64,000 nt of DNA from Hyaloperonospora brassicae (lineage: Eukaryota; Oomycota; Peronosporomycetes; Peronosporales; Peronosporaceae), in the NCBI GenBank assembly GCA_947650285.1, contig CANTFL010001482.1, positions 62,001-126,000 on the forward strand, in the 5' to 3' direction. The notes beneath the pieces were generated by a model that was not told the origin of the DNA, searched no databases, and saw only the letters and a list, made by a program, of their open reading frames with translations. The translations under genes were made by a program, and so were the position numbers. Numbering within the stretch: position 1 is the stretch's first letter; every line of letters begins with the position of its first letter. Of the stretch, positions 1-10,877 are shown in pieces.

Positions 1-572
1 TTGCCCGAGCCCGTGGCCGAAATGCCCACCATGTCGCGCCCCGACAGCGCCATGGGCCAGCCCTGGCACTGGATCGCCGTCGGCTTGTCAAAGCCCAGGC
101 GCACCACTTCTTCCAGCACGTACTCGGGAAACGACGCCTCTTCGAACGACAGCACGCACTTGGGCACGCCTTTGCCCGTCACAATGATCTGGTGCTCGCG
201 TTTCCAGCTCTCGTACTGCTCGTCCGAGCGCTTCGTCACGTCCGGATGCTCATAGTAAAAGTTCTTCTCAAACACCGGCAACTTCGACAAGTCCCACTGG
301 ATATGCGTGTCCAAGTTCGAGCCAAGATCGCCACCACTGCCGCCGCCAAAGCCGCCGCCACGACCGCTGCTGCCGCCTCGATAGCCGCCGCCTCCGCCTC
401 CGCCTCCATAGCCACCGCCACCGCCGCCTCCATAGCCACCGCCACCGCCGCCGCCGTAGCCGTAGCCGCCGCCGCGGGAACCGCCGTAGCCATCGCTGTA
501 GCCACCGCCGCCGTAGTCACGACGCGAGGACGAGTCGTTGTATCGGTCTCCGCCGCTGCTGCCGCCGTACAT
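1..572 (-). CDS. DEAD-box RNA helicase, DDX5/Dbp2-like (partial, N-terminal 190 codons)
   Basis: ATP-dependent RNA helicase of the DDX5/p68-Dbp2 group, which acts in the nucleus in RNA remodelling, ribosome biogenesis and mRNP turnover. The start at 572 is the first ATG and opens into a Gly/Tyr/Ser-rich tail (about residues 1-90, runs of GGGGYGG) typical of this subfamily. The family pre-Q region follows ([11 protein letters not shown]), then the Q motif ([14 protein letters not shown], near residue 160) and the beginning of motif I (SATGSG). The window edge cuts the gene inside the Walker A loop, so the DEAD box and C-terminal RecA domain lie outside. The glycine-rich tail is written in a GC-rich imperfect trinucleotide run (about 330-500) that makes long alanine-rich shadow frames on the other strand. 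Family assignment is firm; the exact orthologue is inferred from the Gly-rich N-terminus. Confidence 0.9.
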   Translation of the reverse strand, partial: MYGGSSGGDRYNDSSSRRDYGGGGYSDGYGGSRGGGYGYGGGGGGGYGGGGGGGYGGGGGGGGYRGGSSGRGGGFGGGSGGDLGSNLDTHIQWDLSKLPVFEKNFYYEHPDVTKRSDEQYESWKREHQIIVTGKGVPKCVLSFEEASFPEYVLEEVVRLGFDKPTAIQCQGWPMALSGRDMVGISATGSG

Positions 573-1133
573 GTTGAGAGTGATGGTCGGGGGGAAAGAG
601 GAAAGGAAACAAAGAGGGGCTCGAGTGCGCACTCGGAGGCGTTTCGACGAATGACCGGTCAGCAAGTGGGAAGCGGGCGATCGACTTTGACGGGGAGCGA
701 GGGCACCACGCGGCTTTTGGTTGGCTACCGACGGACGAAGTGCGGGCGGCGGCAGGGGGCGCTCGCAGACCGCAGCGATTGGACAAATTTCGAGCCGATC
801 TTTGAATATCGACCACTGCTTTGGTCGTCGCCACAGCACGTGAGGGGTCAAGTGCGATGGTGTACGACAGGACGTGTGTGCAAAGCCAGTCCGCATGTTC
901 GTCACATTATGGAACAGCATCCAGTTAGATGGGTCAACTGTTCTCGATACGTTCCTCTATGTATGTGTATGTGATAGATGGAGACCACGAACAACGAATG
1001 ACGAGGGGGTCCACATAGTAACCATACGAACCACAGAATACGAGTCTGCAGCGTCAGAATACAGCATGGCAACAATGGCAGAACACGCGTCTTTGTCTCG
1101 CTTGAACAGGTCCCTCCCGTGTCAAGCCGTTTC
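573..1133. other. Intergenic, helicase promoter side
   Basis: This 561-bp gap lies between the helicase start and the end of the BED-PTPS gene. The first 60 bases upstream of the helicase ATG are pyrimidine-rich on its coding strand, a common oomycete 5' leader feature. I see no other coding sequence. Confidence 0.4.
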
Positions 1134-2527
1134 TTACGCTAAGATGGTGCGCTCGTAAGAGGCAAACTGTTGAGTCGCCTCCGAGATGCTCACTTCGATT
1201 TTACTCACGCCACGATCCTGCAACCGAACAACCCACACAACAGATTAGTAGTCAACAACTGCAGTGCCAACCACATCATTCGCACCAGGAGCGCAACGAG
1301 CGTGAAAGCGTCGACCAGCTGATTGCTCTGTACATATCCCAGGTCGATGGTAAGAAAGCAACAAACAGGAGGCACCGCAGCGCGAAACTCATGGTCGGCC
1401 ACGTACAATGTAAATAGCGAGCTCCTCTGCTGACGAGTGCACAATCGGCAGCAACGAACAGTCCGACTTGGGAAAACTACAGACAGCGGTGCATCAAAGT
1501 TAACGACTACCACATCGCAACGACCACACACATGGCTACTCTCACCTAAACTGGGCCATGTCCTCCGTGACAATGTGTACATTCGTGCCATCGAAAGAGA
1601 TCTGCGGCAAGGCACCAGTCAGAAATGCATCGTGACGCACCAAGAAATACGCGATAGGTTCACCAGCGCCACCCCTACCTTCAGAGCATCGCTATTCATT
1701 GGCACGAGGAATGACTCGTTCAACTCATTGCAGATCACCCGTGAGATCTTCTTGATCTCGCCAAAATCTACCACGTAGCCGTCCTTGCCGACCTGTCCAG
1801 TGATCGTGACAGCCAAGCGGTAGTTGTGTCCGTGCAGCTTCTCCCGGAACCCCTGCATCGAGCAGGAATGAAACAGACACATGGACAAACCAGCCAGCCC
1901 ATGCAAGTCAGAGCAAGCGATCCACCGTGCTGCATTCCACAGCCCCACAGCAGCCATTGACACCTTGTACGCGATAAAGTGCGCCGCATTGAACTTCATA
2001 TAGTCCTTTGACACATGCACCTTGAACACTTCGTTGAAGCTGCTGCCCAGTGACTGAACTGGCGACGACAACGGCGGGCTTGGGGCGACCATCGCGACAC
2101 TCGTCGGCGCTGCAGGTACCGCTACGGATGGAGTCGCAAGCACTGCAGCACTGGCCGCCTGCGTCTTGAGCTTCGTTGGTTCCGGCGCAACGGGAACGGA
2201 CGTTGAGGAGCCGTTAGTGGCCTGTGTCGCTTCACTGACTCGAGCCGGTCGGATCTGCGCCTTGATATCTTCCGGAGTCTTGGCACACCCTCGTAGGTGC
2301 GATGCCCAGCGATCGACGTTGCGCGACGAGATCTCCTTGTCGCAGTAGCAGCACGTGACGACGCCCTCGTTGGCGCCGCGCGTCACGTACATCTTGACAA
2401 CGGCTTTCTGCTCGAGCGTGAGTTCCTTGCCCATTGGTCCACCTGCAGCTCGACGGCGCTTGCGTCCTGTACTACTGCTACTGTTGCCCTCCTCCCCACA
2501 GGAACGAGGCTCGTCGACTGGCAGCAT
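1134..2527 (-). CDS. BED zinc finger fused to 6-pyruvoyl-tetrahydropterin synthase-like (PTPS-III type) domain
   Basis: Six exons by splice sites and phase: 2527-1964, 1852-1679, 1601-1546, 1476-1407, 1327-1286, 1217-1134. The first intron (111 bp) is in frame and open, so it can be mistaken for coding. Residues about 30-85 form a BED-type zinc finger (VVTCCYCDKEISS, then HLRGC). A Ser/Ala/Pro/Val-rich linker follows. The C-terminal half is a PTPS fold: FNAAHFIAYKG joined across the intron to FREKLHGHNY (zinc-binding histidines), VVDFGEIKK, then FPKSDCSLLPIVHSSAEELA and VSISEATQQFASYERTI. A glutamate precedes LHGH, as in the PTPS-III group known from Plasmodium and some bacteria, which makes 6-hydroxymethyl-dihydropterin for folate synthesis. 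Whether this protein is enzymatic, DNA-binding or both is not shown. BED fingers usually bind DNA, so the fusion is odd. Confidence 0.85.
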
Positions 2528-2781
2528 CGGGTTGTAGGGTTAGCAGGTCGACGGCATTTGCAGGCCACGGCAGTCCTGGTCCGTTCTGATTGGCCGAAAG
2601 GTCGACGCGAATCTAGTGTACACCACACTTTTCATTTTTGATACAGGTCAATTCAGGGCGAGTCACAGCCTAGCGCAACTATAGTGGGTACGCGCACGCT
2701 CACAGCAGGTAAGTGAGCGGCAACAAGTGAACGCACTGTGACCAGCAGCTACGCTTCCTAAGTCAGTTGATCGTGGACGCT

Positions 2782-3984
2782 TTATTGGTCCGAGACAGCT
2801 CGCGGGACGACACTCAGGAAAAAGTTCATGCTGACACCGAGCAGCAGGCCGACTTTTTGCTTGCGAGGGACAGACCGGTCGAGGAGCTACAGCACAAGCG
2901 CATGCACATCATGTCAGCTGCAAGTTCAAAGGTGTTTCGACACACTTGCAGGGATGACAACTTACCATGAGAAGCATAAATACACCGAGCAGGAGACCCA
3001 TCAAGAACCCCCCACAAAAACTCCGTTCCAGTGCCTTCATTATCTGCTGCTAGAATCGAGGTGTTCATTCCGTTCATTTCAATCTGCGCGTCCATTGCAG
3101 CGCGAGCGGTAGGTACAACGTTGAGGGCTATGGAAACACAGGGAAACCATACAGTCAGTCAACTCTTACACACGCGACATACAACACGAGCGTCCGTACC
3201 AAACTCAGACTGTGGACCCTGGGACGCCATCCACTCGTCTTCCAGTCGAAATATCCGGTCTTCACTGCCCTCGCCATCGACGCGTTCTGCCTGACTGATG
3301 TACACTGAAAGTTGTGGGTAGAAATACAGACGCAGCGCCTGGATCTCCTCGCGACTGAGACGATCACGGAGTCGGTCAAAGCCTCTTCGTGTGGCCGGGT
3401 CCTCCCGCTCCTCGATGTCACTGTCACTAGCATGCATCTGCATAACACGACAGTCTGCAATCAGTAACGCGCCCATACGTCAAACAAGAGCAGCAGCAGC
3501 TCTCACACCTGCTGGACTGCCGCTTTCGATGGGGTCGAGCTCATGGCACAGTGGACAAAGTCTTCGTCCTTGACTTTGCAGCTCGCTAGCGTCACGCTAT
3601 CGTCCGATAACATTTTGCCTTGATGAATCAGACGCAGGAACTTGTCTTCTGCGTGCGCTTTTTCCTTCACGAGCTCCTTGAGCTCCGCTACAGTGGCCGA
3701 TAGCGCCACTTCGACACGCAGCGGCTTCTCGCTGAGCGTCTTGACCTTGAGCACAATCATCTCCTCCTGTCTATCGTCTTCCTCCTTGTATATCGTGATA
3801 CCCACAGCATGCTCGGACAGCTACAAACACACATCGAACCGTCACACAGCAGGAGAAAGACACGCCACGAGACTGTCAGTGAGCTTCGCTCGTTCCTTCT
3901 GCACGCAACTACAGCACACAATAGCGACGACGTTACCAGCGGCTTCTCCTCTGTGATATTCTCCGTGTGCTCTGATTCCATCAT
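2782..3984 (-). CDS. Ubiquitin-like membrane protein, Dsc3/TMUB type (possible frameshift)
   Basis: Probable subunit of a membrane E3 ligase complex of the Dsc/Hrd kind. Exons: 3984-3937, 3820-3509, 3437-3200, 3127-2966, 2886-2782. Exon 2 holds a ubiquitin-like domain (IVLKVKTLSEKPLRVEV, LRLIHQGKMLSDD). Exon 3 holds the Dsc3 C-terminal signature (GFDRLRDRLSREEIQALRL, then LEDEWMASQGPQSEF). The end encodes two membrane segments, one rich in LMGLLLGVFMLLM and one QKVGLLLGVSMNFF. The first membrane segment is one frame off from the sequence before it: exon 4 is one base too long, and a run of six G (3007-3012 on the minus strand) sits exactly at the switch. This could be a sequencing or assembly error, a real mutation, or an unrecognised short intron upstream. 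The family call rests on the domain order and is moderate. Confidence 0.65.
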
Positions 3985-4141
3985 GTTTTGCGTCGGGACA
4001 GAGCGACGGCCAAACGCTCGCGCGCCTTCTCAGACCACTCGGCGCTGCGGCGGTTATTTGCGCTGTGCCGCTTTTTTCCCACAGCGTTCATATCACGGGA
4101 AGCAAGCCAGTTAGATATCGCGTTGCTGATTTGCTGAAACA
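3985..4141. promoter_or_regulatory. Divergent promoter region, Dsc3-like / kinesin
   Basis: Only 157 bp separate the two outward-facing starts, so this segment must hold both core promoters. It is GC-rich with a T-run before a CACAGCG stretch. No clear oomycete initiator is recognised. Confidence 0.35.
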
Positions 4142-6213
4142 ATGCGTCTTTTCATCCAATCCGTGACGGCGTTCGTGCATGAAAAACCTCACGCGGCGTT
4201 CCTGACGTCGAAAATGCAGCCTGCAGCAGCGCGTGCGGCATCAACTAGCGGGCTCAAGACCGCTGCGACAAGCGACCGCGTCGCCAAGCGCAACACGGTA
4301 CAAGTAGCTGTGCGGGTACGGCCGCTGAGCGAGACCGAAGCAGCGCAAGGCGCGGACGCGTGCGTCGAGGCGACGGATGCTAGCATCCGATTGGCTGAAA
4401 AACGATTTGATTTTGACGCTGTTTTTGACACAACGGCGCAGCAGGTGGGTGGGGGTTGGGCCGTAATTTATTTTCCTTGCTGCGTCTTCTCATAGTTGAT
4501 AGGCGACTCATTGCGCTGCTATTGACGCAAAAGTTGTGTGCTTGATGGGTATTCAAGGAGAATGTCTACAGCCAATTGGTCGCACCGCTACTCGACGAGT
4601 TCTTCAATGGGTACAACGCAACAGTATTGGCCTATGGACAGACAGGATCTGGTAAAACGTGAGTGTCGACGGCCGTGAGGTGTCTTTCTGTGTGTGTGTG
4701 TGTATTGTTGAGCACATGCTGACCCACTTTTTGTGTAACGGACTCTTTTAGGTACACAATGGGCAACGAAGATGCACCAGACAGACCTTTTTCTGATCGT
4801 GGCATCGTACCGCGCGTGATTGAGCACGTACGTGCTGCCGGTCAATGCAAAGCATTGGACGACTGCTGTTGTGTGTGTTGTAGTTTTTCGTTAAAAAGCT
4901 GTTTTTTCTCGTTTTATGTGCAGGTGTTTGCACGTGTGAAGGAGTCGAAACAGCCGCAGCAGCAGGTGGTGCTCAAGCTGTCGTACTTGGAGGTGCGTCG
5001 TTTGTGCGGTTGATATTGTGTATGTGCGTGCAGTGTACACGCATATGAGCTGACGCTGCTGTTGTTGCAGATTTTGAACGAAGAAATTATTGATCTAGCT
5101 GCCAAACCGCCTTCTGGAGCAGAACTGCTGGCCAACACCTCGGGGCTATCCGTACGTGGTGATGGAGATCGCGGGATCGTTGTCACAGGGCTAAGTGAAC
5201 ACGTTGTGCACTCGGCTGACCAAGCTGGAGCGGTGTTGCGCGCTGGCGCGCAAGTGCGTGCCACGGGTTCGACAAAGATGAATGCTCGATCGAGTCGCTC
5301 ACATGCCATCTGCACACTGAAAATGGAGCAACGTGATGTACGCAGTGTGGAAGGGGTCACTGAGACGCGGTTCTCGAAGCTGCATTTGGTGGATTTGGCT
5401 GGTTCTGAGCGCGTCCGGCGCACGAACTCGGCCGGCGTACGGTTTAAGGAAGGTGTCAACATCAATCGCGGGCTGCTTGCGCTTGGAAAGGTGATCACCG
5501 CGCTGTGCAAACGTGGTTCCGCAAATCCACTGACAGCCCATATTCCCTATCGAGACTCGAAGCTGACGCGGCTGCTTCAAGATAGCCTTGGTGGGAATAG
5601 CAAGACGCTGATGATCGCGTGTATCAGTCCTGCCGACGTGGACTACGAGGAGACCTCTACTACACTACGTTACGCATTCAGAGCACGGAATATCGAGAAC
5701 CGGGCCGTGGTCAACAAGGAGACGGCTGCTGAGCGCTCGGTGGTGAGATTGAAGCAGCAGCTAGCAGGTGTGAAGTCGCAGCTCTTGCAGCAAACTCGAG
5801 GCCTTTCGAACCGACCAGTCAAATCGGACTCTCACGACTCGAGTATTCCGCTCGGCGAGCAAAATCGCAAGCTGCGAGAAGAACTTGAACAAGCCAACCG
5901 TGCGAAGGATGAGTGGAAACGGATTGCCGGCGAGCTCGAAGCAAAGCTTGAAGAATTGATGAAGGAGGTGCAGGTTTTGCACGAGCAAGTAGCAAAGAAA
6001 AGAGCACCTAGGAGACGCAAAGCGCGCGAGTCGTACGAGACGATGGAGACGTTATTCAGCAGTAGCAGCGATGAAGAGGACAACAGCGAGGTTGACTCCG
6101 ATTACGTTGACGGGGCAGATGTGCAGTTCAGTCGACACAAGAAGAGGATAAAAAGGAAACAACGTGCCGACGCTGAAGGGCTCGAAGGAGTCGGAGCTGA
6201 TGGACAACACTGA
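4142..6213 (+). CDS. Kinesin motor protein, kinesin-4-like
   Basis: Microtubule motor with an N-terminal ATPase head. Exons: 4142-4444, 4558-4658, 4752-4827, 4924-4992, 5071-6213 (about 563 aa). Motifs in order: [12 protein letters not shown] at the head start, P-loop [10 protein letters not shown] split from YTMG by an intron at codon phase 2, [13 protein letters not shown], switch I NARSSRSH, switch II DLAGSE, then [30 protein letters not shown] and [18 protein letters not shown]. The last motif and its neck resemble kinesin-4/KIF4 rather than conventional kinesin. A coiled coil follows (about residues 395-480), then a Lys/Arg- and acid-rich tail, so it is much shorter than animal KIF4. A second in-frame ATG at 4214 gives a more usual kinesin N-terminus and may be the true start. 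Confidence 0.88.
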
Positions 6214-6580
6214 CGAGCTGCTAGAAGCCAATGCAGGACCCTGCTGCACTTGTCAGGGAAGTTCGCAATAACAGCGTGTGCGAGCAAGTGCTGGATCGTG
6301 GCTGTGGGTGCTGAATGTCTGAGCAAACAAAGCGGGGACTGGACTTGAAGCAGTGGTATTGTTCGCGCACATTGACTCGCATTGTCGATTCTATACACGC
6401 TAGTCGTTGTCAGTGTGTAGACAGTGTTTACTTCACTTATCCAATTCACGGTACTAACACTTGTATGTATCGCACATCGTAGTTTGTCGTGCTGAAATAG
6501 GCTCCTGTGCGCCGCTTGTGGTTTGCCAAAAGCCAAAGGTTCTTGCCTGCAAATAGTCTTGGCACGAATAAACGTTGGCG
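6214..6580. other. Intergenic between convergent kinesin and USP47-like genes
   Basis: This gap of 367 bp holds the two 3' ends. I see no gene and no clear polyadenylation hexamer on either strand. Confidence 0.4.
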
Positions 6581-9500
6581 CTACGAGAGGCCTCCGAAGA
6601 GATCCAGGTCCAAGGCTTCGGTCTTTTCCGTCATGAAATCGGTGTCATCCTCATCATCCGTGTCCGATGAGGCATGATGACGCGACGCGGTCTTTCCAGC
6701 ACGATGACTTGGTGTGCGGATGCTGACCCCATTCGAGGTTTTGCCGCTACTGCTTCCGACACTACCGGCGCCTTTGTGCTCGCTTGTTCTGGACCGGGTA
6801 CGGATGACCAGCGCAGCTTCTTTGGGCTTCTGGTGCTGGTAGGTGCTGTTGCCACTCAGCGGGTACTTTGTGCACAGGGCTTGTGCCTTTTCTTTGCTTC
6901 TCTTGGTCAAGAAACGCTGGATGAGCTGGCGCTCGTGGCTACTCATGTACGCCATTTCCACGTCTATGTCAATCACAAGAAAGAGTTCCTGATACTCGGT
7001 CCCCTTATGTGCAAAGGAGGTTGCGGGCAAGTAGTTGTATGTTACCACCTCGGTGATGTCGACCGAGTCACGTTGATACGGGACACGTGCAAAGCGCAGT
7101 CGCTCTGCCGGTATTGACAATGCAGCGCTAGCAACTGCTGCTAAGTTCGTCCCAGGATGGCCCTCTTCCTCCAACGTCGAAACGAGCACCTCCTGTCGCA
7201 ATTTATCGACAAAGCGCCATGTTGCGCGATTGACGTAAACGAATTCAATGATCCGGTGACTGACTTCTGACGTTTCCGGTTCTGTCAAAACTTCCGCTAC
7301 AATGCTTCTTCCTTCATATACTGCCAGTTTCGATGCTTCCACGAGCTTCTGTCCATCGACCAAGATATTTGTCATGGTGTTTTGACGCAAGTCACGAAGA
7401 CGGATGTGGGATGGAGTCAAACGTCCGTCACTCACATCCACAAAGTTCTTCGCAACGAGCTCATCCCACACTTTCTTTCGAATGTCTTCGACTAGCATCT
7501 CCTCGCTAATGACGATATGGTTCACGAAATTCAGCATCGACTCATCCTTCGCGGTTGACACCAATACTTCATCAATGTTAAACAGACCCTCACTATCGCT
7601 GCCTTCAGCTGGTGCGCGCCTGGCGGTAGCCTGATCCTGGCTACTGCTGTCGTTGGTCTCGGTAGAAGTCCCGTCTGCGCGTACCGGATTATAAAAGATC
7701 AACCTGAAGTTGTACTCTCCAGTGTTCAACGGAGTACCTTCCAACGCAAAGACCGTGTGATTCGAGCCAATCGACAGCTTCGATAGAGTGCTATCAATCG
7801 CCTTGATCTCAACGCCTGCACTGTTGATGCCGCGCAAAAGCTTGAATGCGCTTGACGGTAGTCCGATCTCAGCGCTTATGCTCTCCTTCAGCGTTCGAAC
7901 CGTGTTACGTCGATCGATACGAATTGGCTGCGCTGACCTCGCTAGGTACTTGTAATTGACGGTGATCATGTTTGCTTCGCGCTCGAAAAACGCTTCGGCT
8001 GGCGACGCAAGCGATAGGTCTGACGTCTCCTCGAAGTACAATTCCGTTCCATTTACCAAGTGCAAGTCCGTCTTGAGTCGCAGGCTCAGTGTATGCTTTT
8101 CGTCGTTGGCGTTGAGCACCTTGGCAGCAGAGATGCTGTACGTGGTTGCACTCTTTTTGATGAGGCGGATTTTGTGACTAGCTGGGACGCAAAACTTGTT
8201 TGCAACCAAAGCGCAAAGGGATGCAATGTCTGCATCGTCCTCCACCTGGACACACCTTGCCATAAGCGAGTCAGAGGATAACTTGCCCACGCTGTCGGAT
8301 TCTGGGTCCACGAAGCGACGAATAAACAGCTGCAACTTCATCGGGTCATGCTCTTCCCACACCTCACTATCGCTCTTGACTTCGAGGAACATCTGTTGGC
8401 CTGTGTAGAATCCTAGTGATGACAACGTCATGTCCTCCTTGCCGCTGTACGTATCGGACAGCAAACAATTATAGTCGTTGTATCCGCGTAACCTCACGTT
8501 CCCTATCGATGGCACTATGATATCCTTGTCCTTTGCAAACTCTTCATGCGCTACTTCCAGCGCTTCGCGGATCGTTAGATTCTTGTATAGATAGATTGCC
8601 TTCTCGATGCTTTTGGGTTTACAACCCTTCATATAGAACTTCACTTGCATTTTCTTTGACATTTCTAGCCGCTCTTGCTCAAGTCTTCGAATCTTGTCTT
8701 CGTCGGCGCGGATCCTGTCTTTTAGAAACTGAGGTACATTGTCTGCCAGAATCACGTTGACATTCTTTTCTGGAGAAACCAAGCGGTACAGGAGCATATA
8801 CGCACATGTGCTGTACCGCGCGCTATAACTGGTGCCAGCGGCACCTCCGAACGCTGTCTTTAGCTCCGCGTCAGAAATCTCGCTAACATTGGCATCATTG
8901 AAGTTGTACCACATGCCTGACTCCAAAGACTTTATATACGCATAATAGTGCCCACCCAGCGCACTACCAGAGTGAATAAGCACAGAGTACAACTCGTACA
9001 CATGGGGTCCGCACCGCTTGATCAAGGCTTCAGGGTCAAATGATAAGCTCCACGTATCGGGTGAAGTTGTGCTGTACATATCATCATCCTCATCATCATC
9101 ATTCTTCTTTTCGTCTCCGTCCTCGAATTCGATCGGTTGTGATTCATCCATGGAAGACAAGCGGTGCACCTTTTCGCCCAGTGATGCACATAACGGCGTG
9201 ACGGGAGGTGAAGATGGTGTGGGCGTCAACCCTTCAGATGATTTGTTATGGTGATTGTTTGTCTCCAGTACATGGCGTTCCATCGACATTTTCCGGGCAA
9301 TTTTTCCGCGAGCGCCGCCGTGTTCGTCACTCACGTACGAGTTCATATCCAGATACTTTGGGAACGTGACTTTGTTGTGTAGTTTAATGCGGTTCATCGT
9401 AGCGTAGTCAAAGTCAAATCGCTTTAGTTGCAGCATCAAGATATACGGTAGTTTCGAGAACTTGAGTCCCTTGATTGCATCGCGCTTGACCTTGCATCGG

Positions 9501-10414
9501 TCGCACACCCACTGGTTCTCTTTGTCCAGCACTTCTGGCCGCAAAAAAAACTCAATCGCTTCCTCGACAGTTTTCATCATGTCCATAGACCCAAAAGGTC
9601 GAATCACCAGCGACAAGTCAAGAAACGTGTCAATCCGAGAGCTCTCGTAGCCGCACTCGCGACACTGCACATAGTCCTTGAGCGCGCCCTGAAACAAATC
9701 GTTCACGAGGTTCTCATTCACCGTGTCCTTGAACGACCTCTCGAGTGCATCCAGCAGCACTCGGCACAACTCTTGCACGTCGTGTTGCTGGAACACATCA
9801 GCTCCCGTCCAGCCAAAGCTTTTCGTCAATGCTTTGGTCGAAATAGCATCCTGCGTCGTGAGCTGCAGCTTGGCAAACAGGTTTTGCAGCTGCAATGGAA
9901 TGTTATCTTCATCAGCCTCTTCTTCCTCCTCTTCCTCCTCCTCCTCCTCCTGCCCATGCTCCTGCTCGTCTCCTTCTTCGCCCACCTCCTGGTCCAGCAG
10001 CACCTTGTCCTCTGCATTGCTGCACGTCCAGCGATAGAGTCCCTGACGAAACTCAGGCGTCATGAACATGCTCTGCAATAGGCTGTTCATGTAGCAAGTC
10101 GCGCCCTGATTGGACAGCCCCGTGAACGCTGGGCCCGCGCGCAATGGGCCGTCCCCCGGGCTCAACGTCTGCCTATCGCACGTACTTTCTCCATCACGAC
10201 CCGACGCTTCCGTGTACGTCGTCAGTGCACCTGACTGGACATCGTCCGTTTGACTCGCACTGTGCGGGAGCTCCTTCTCCGACGCGACGCGCGGCAGCTG
10301 CGTGAGAACCGACTGCACGTGCTCCCGGTGCTGCTCCCGAGCGGCGGCTCCGTCTTCGTGCGCGCTCGCAGACGAGGCGGGCGGTGCAGCGCTCGACTGC
10401 TGCCAGTCGCTCAT
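6581..10414 (-). CDS. Ubiquitin carboxyl-terminal hydrolase, USP47-like
   Basis: Cysteine protease that removes ubiquitin from substrates; single exon, 1277 aa, close to animal USP47 (about 1,370). The catalytic domain starts near residue 98 with GLSNQGATCYMNSLLQ (nucleophile Cys107) and shows FGWTGADVFQQHDVQELC. Two zinc-binding CxxC pairs follow (CRECG and CDRCK), then LMLQLKRFDFDYATMNRIKL and GSALGGHYYAYIKS with the catalytic His. An acidic run of about 15 Glu/Asp (near residue 155) interrupts the N-lobe where USP47 is also acidic. The C-terminal 700 residues contain several ubiquitin-like folds and end in a Ser/Thr/Arg-rich tail with acidic patches. The order of motifs and the FGW...QQHDVQELC block favour USP47 over USP7. 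Antisense serine-rich frames across the acidic region are shadows. Confidence 0.93.
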   Translation of the reverse strand: MSDWQQSSAAPPASSASAHEDGAAAREQHREHVQSVLTQLPRVASEKELPHSASQTDDVQSGALTTYTEASGRDGESTCDRQTLSPGDGPLRAGPAFTGLSNQGATCYMNSLLQSMFMTPEFRQGLYRWTCSNAEDKVLLDQEVGEEGDEQEHGQEEEEEEEEEEEADEDNIPLQLQNLFAKLQLTTQDAISTKALTKSFGWTGADVFQQHDVQELCRVLLDALERSFKDTVNENLVNDLFQGALKDYVQCRECGYESSRIDTFLDLSLVIRPFGSMDMMKTVEEAIEFFLRPEVLDKENQWVCDRCKVKRDAIKGLKFSKLPYILMLQLKRFDFDYATMNRIKLHNKVTFPKYLDMNSYVSDEHGGARGKIARKMSMERHVLETNNHHNKSSEGLTPTPSSPPVTPLCASLGEKVHRLSSMDESQPIEFEDGDEKKNDDDEDDDMYSTTSPDTWSLSFDPEALIKRCGPHVYELYSVLIHSGSALGGHYYAYIKSLESGMWYNFNDANVSEISDAELKTAFGGAAGTSYSARYSTCAYMLLYRLVSPEKNVNVILADNVPQFLKDRIRADEDKIRRLEQERLEMSKKMQVKFYMKGCKPKSIEKAIYLYKNLTIREALEVAHEEFAKDKDIIVPSIGNVRLRGYNDYNCLLSDTYSGKEDMTLSSLGFYTGQQMFLEVKSDSEVWEEHDPMKLQLFIRRFVDPESDSVGKLSSDSLMARCVQVEDDADIASLCALVANKFCVPASHKIRLIKKSATTYSISAAKVLNANDEKHTLSLRLKTDLHLVNGTELYFEETSDLSLASPAEAFFEREANMITVNYKYLARSAQPIRIDRRNTVRTLKESISAEIGLPSSAFKLLRGINSAGVEIKAIDSTLSKLSIGSNHTVFALEGTPLNTGEYNFRLIFYNPVRADGTSTETNDSSSQDQATARRAPAEGSDSEGLFNIDEVLVSTAKDESMLNFVNHIVISEEMLVEDIRKKVWDELVAKNFVDVSDGRLTPSHIRLRDLRQNTMTNILVDGQKLVEASKLAVYEGRSIVAEVLTEPETSEVSHRIIEFVYVNRATWRFVDKLRQEVLVSTLEEEGHPGTNLAAVASAALSIPAERLRFARVPYQRDSVDITEVVTYNYLPATSFAHKGTEYQELFLVIDIDVEMAYMSSHERQLIQRFLTKRSKEKAQALCTKYPLSGNSTYQHQKPKEAALVIRTRSRTSEHKGAGSVGSSSGKTSNGVSIRTPSHRAGKTASRHHASSDTDDEDDTDFMTEKTEALDLDLFGGLS

Positions 10415-10877
10415 GCTCGCGGATCACGTGGGAGGAATGTTTTTTATTTTAGTAGTTTACGTTCTCGTCGGGCGACGTTGTTCGGATTATATATTATGCA
10501 ATCGGGCGGCCACGATGTCGAAATATAGAGAAAAAAAGACCCCCCCCACTTGTGTTGGGTTGTGCTATTTGTTTCAAATCGTTCTTGCTATTGAACGGTA
10601 GGCAGCACGTGGTGCAAGCGGGAAGATCGGTGCAAAAGTTGTGGACGCGTACACAATTTAATCGACACACGCGACGCGACAGCTGCTACGTGGTGGGATG
10701 ATATCCGTAGATAGTAATGGCGTGTGACGCGTGACGGCACAGCAACTCGAGTGGAAAAACTTACGCACACTCGTGCGCGATGGAGACAGAAAAAAGCAGC
10801 TATGTAGACAAACAGATGAGGTGGATTTAGATATCACGCGTCCGGGGCGTGCTCGGACGGTAGCAACGTGCAAGCGT
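10415..10877. other. Intergenic, USP47-like promoter side
   Basis: This 463-bp stretch holds the USP47-like 5' region and the 3' end of the ribonuclease-kappa-like gene. It includes an A/T-rich block close to the USP47-like start and an 8-C run near 10544. No gene is seen. Confidence 0.4.

Noticed and set aside
192..974. A 260-codon alanine-rich frame on the plus strand and an overlapping minus frame at 236-520
   Set aside because: Both are shadows of the glycine-rich codons of the helicase; GCN and GGN repeats make such frames without selection.
9018..10081. Serine-rich and hydrophobic frames antisense to the USP47-like gene
   Set aside because: They mirror the acidic Glu/Asp codons of the deubiquitinase and have no start context or homologue.
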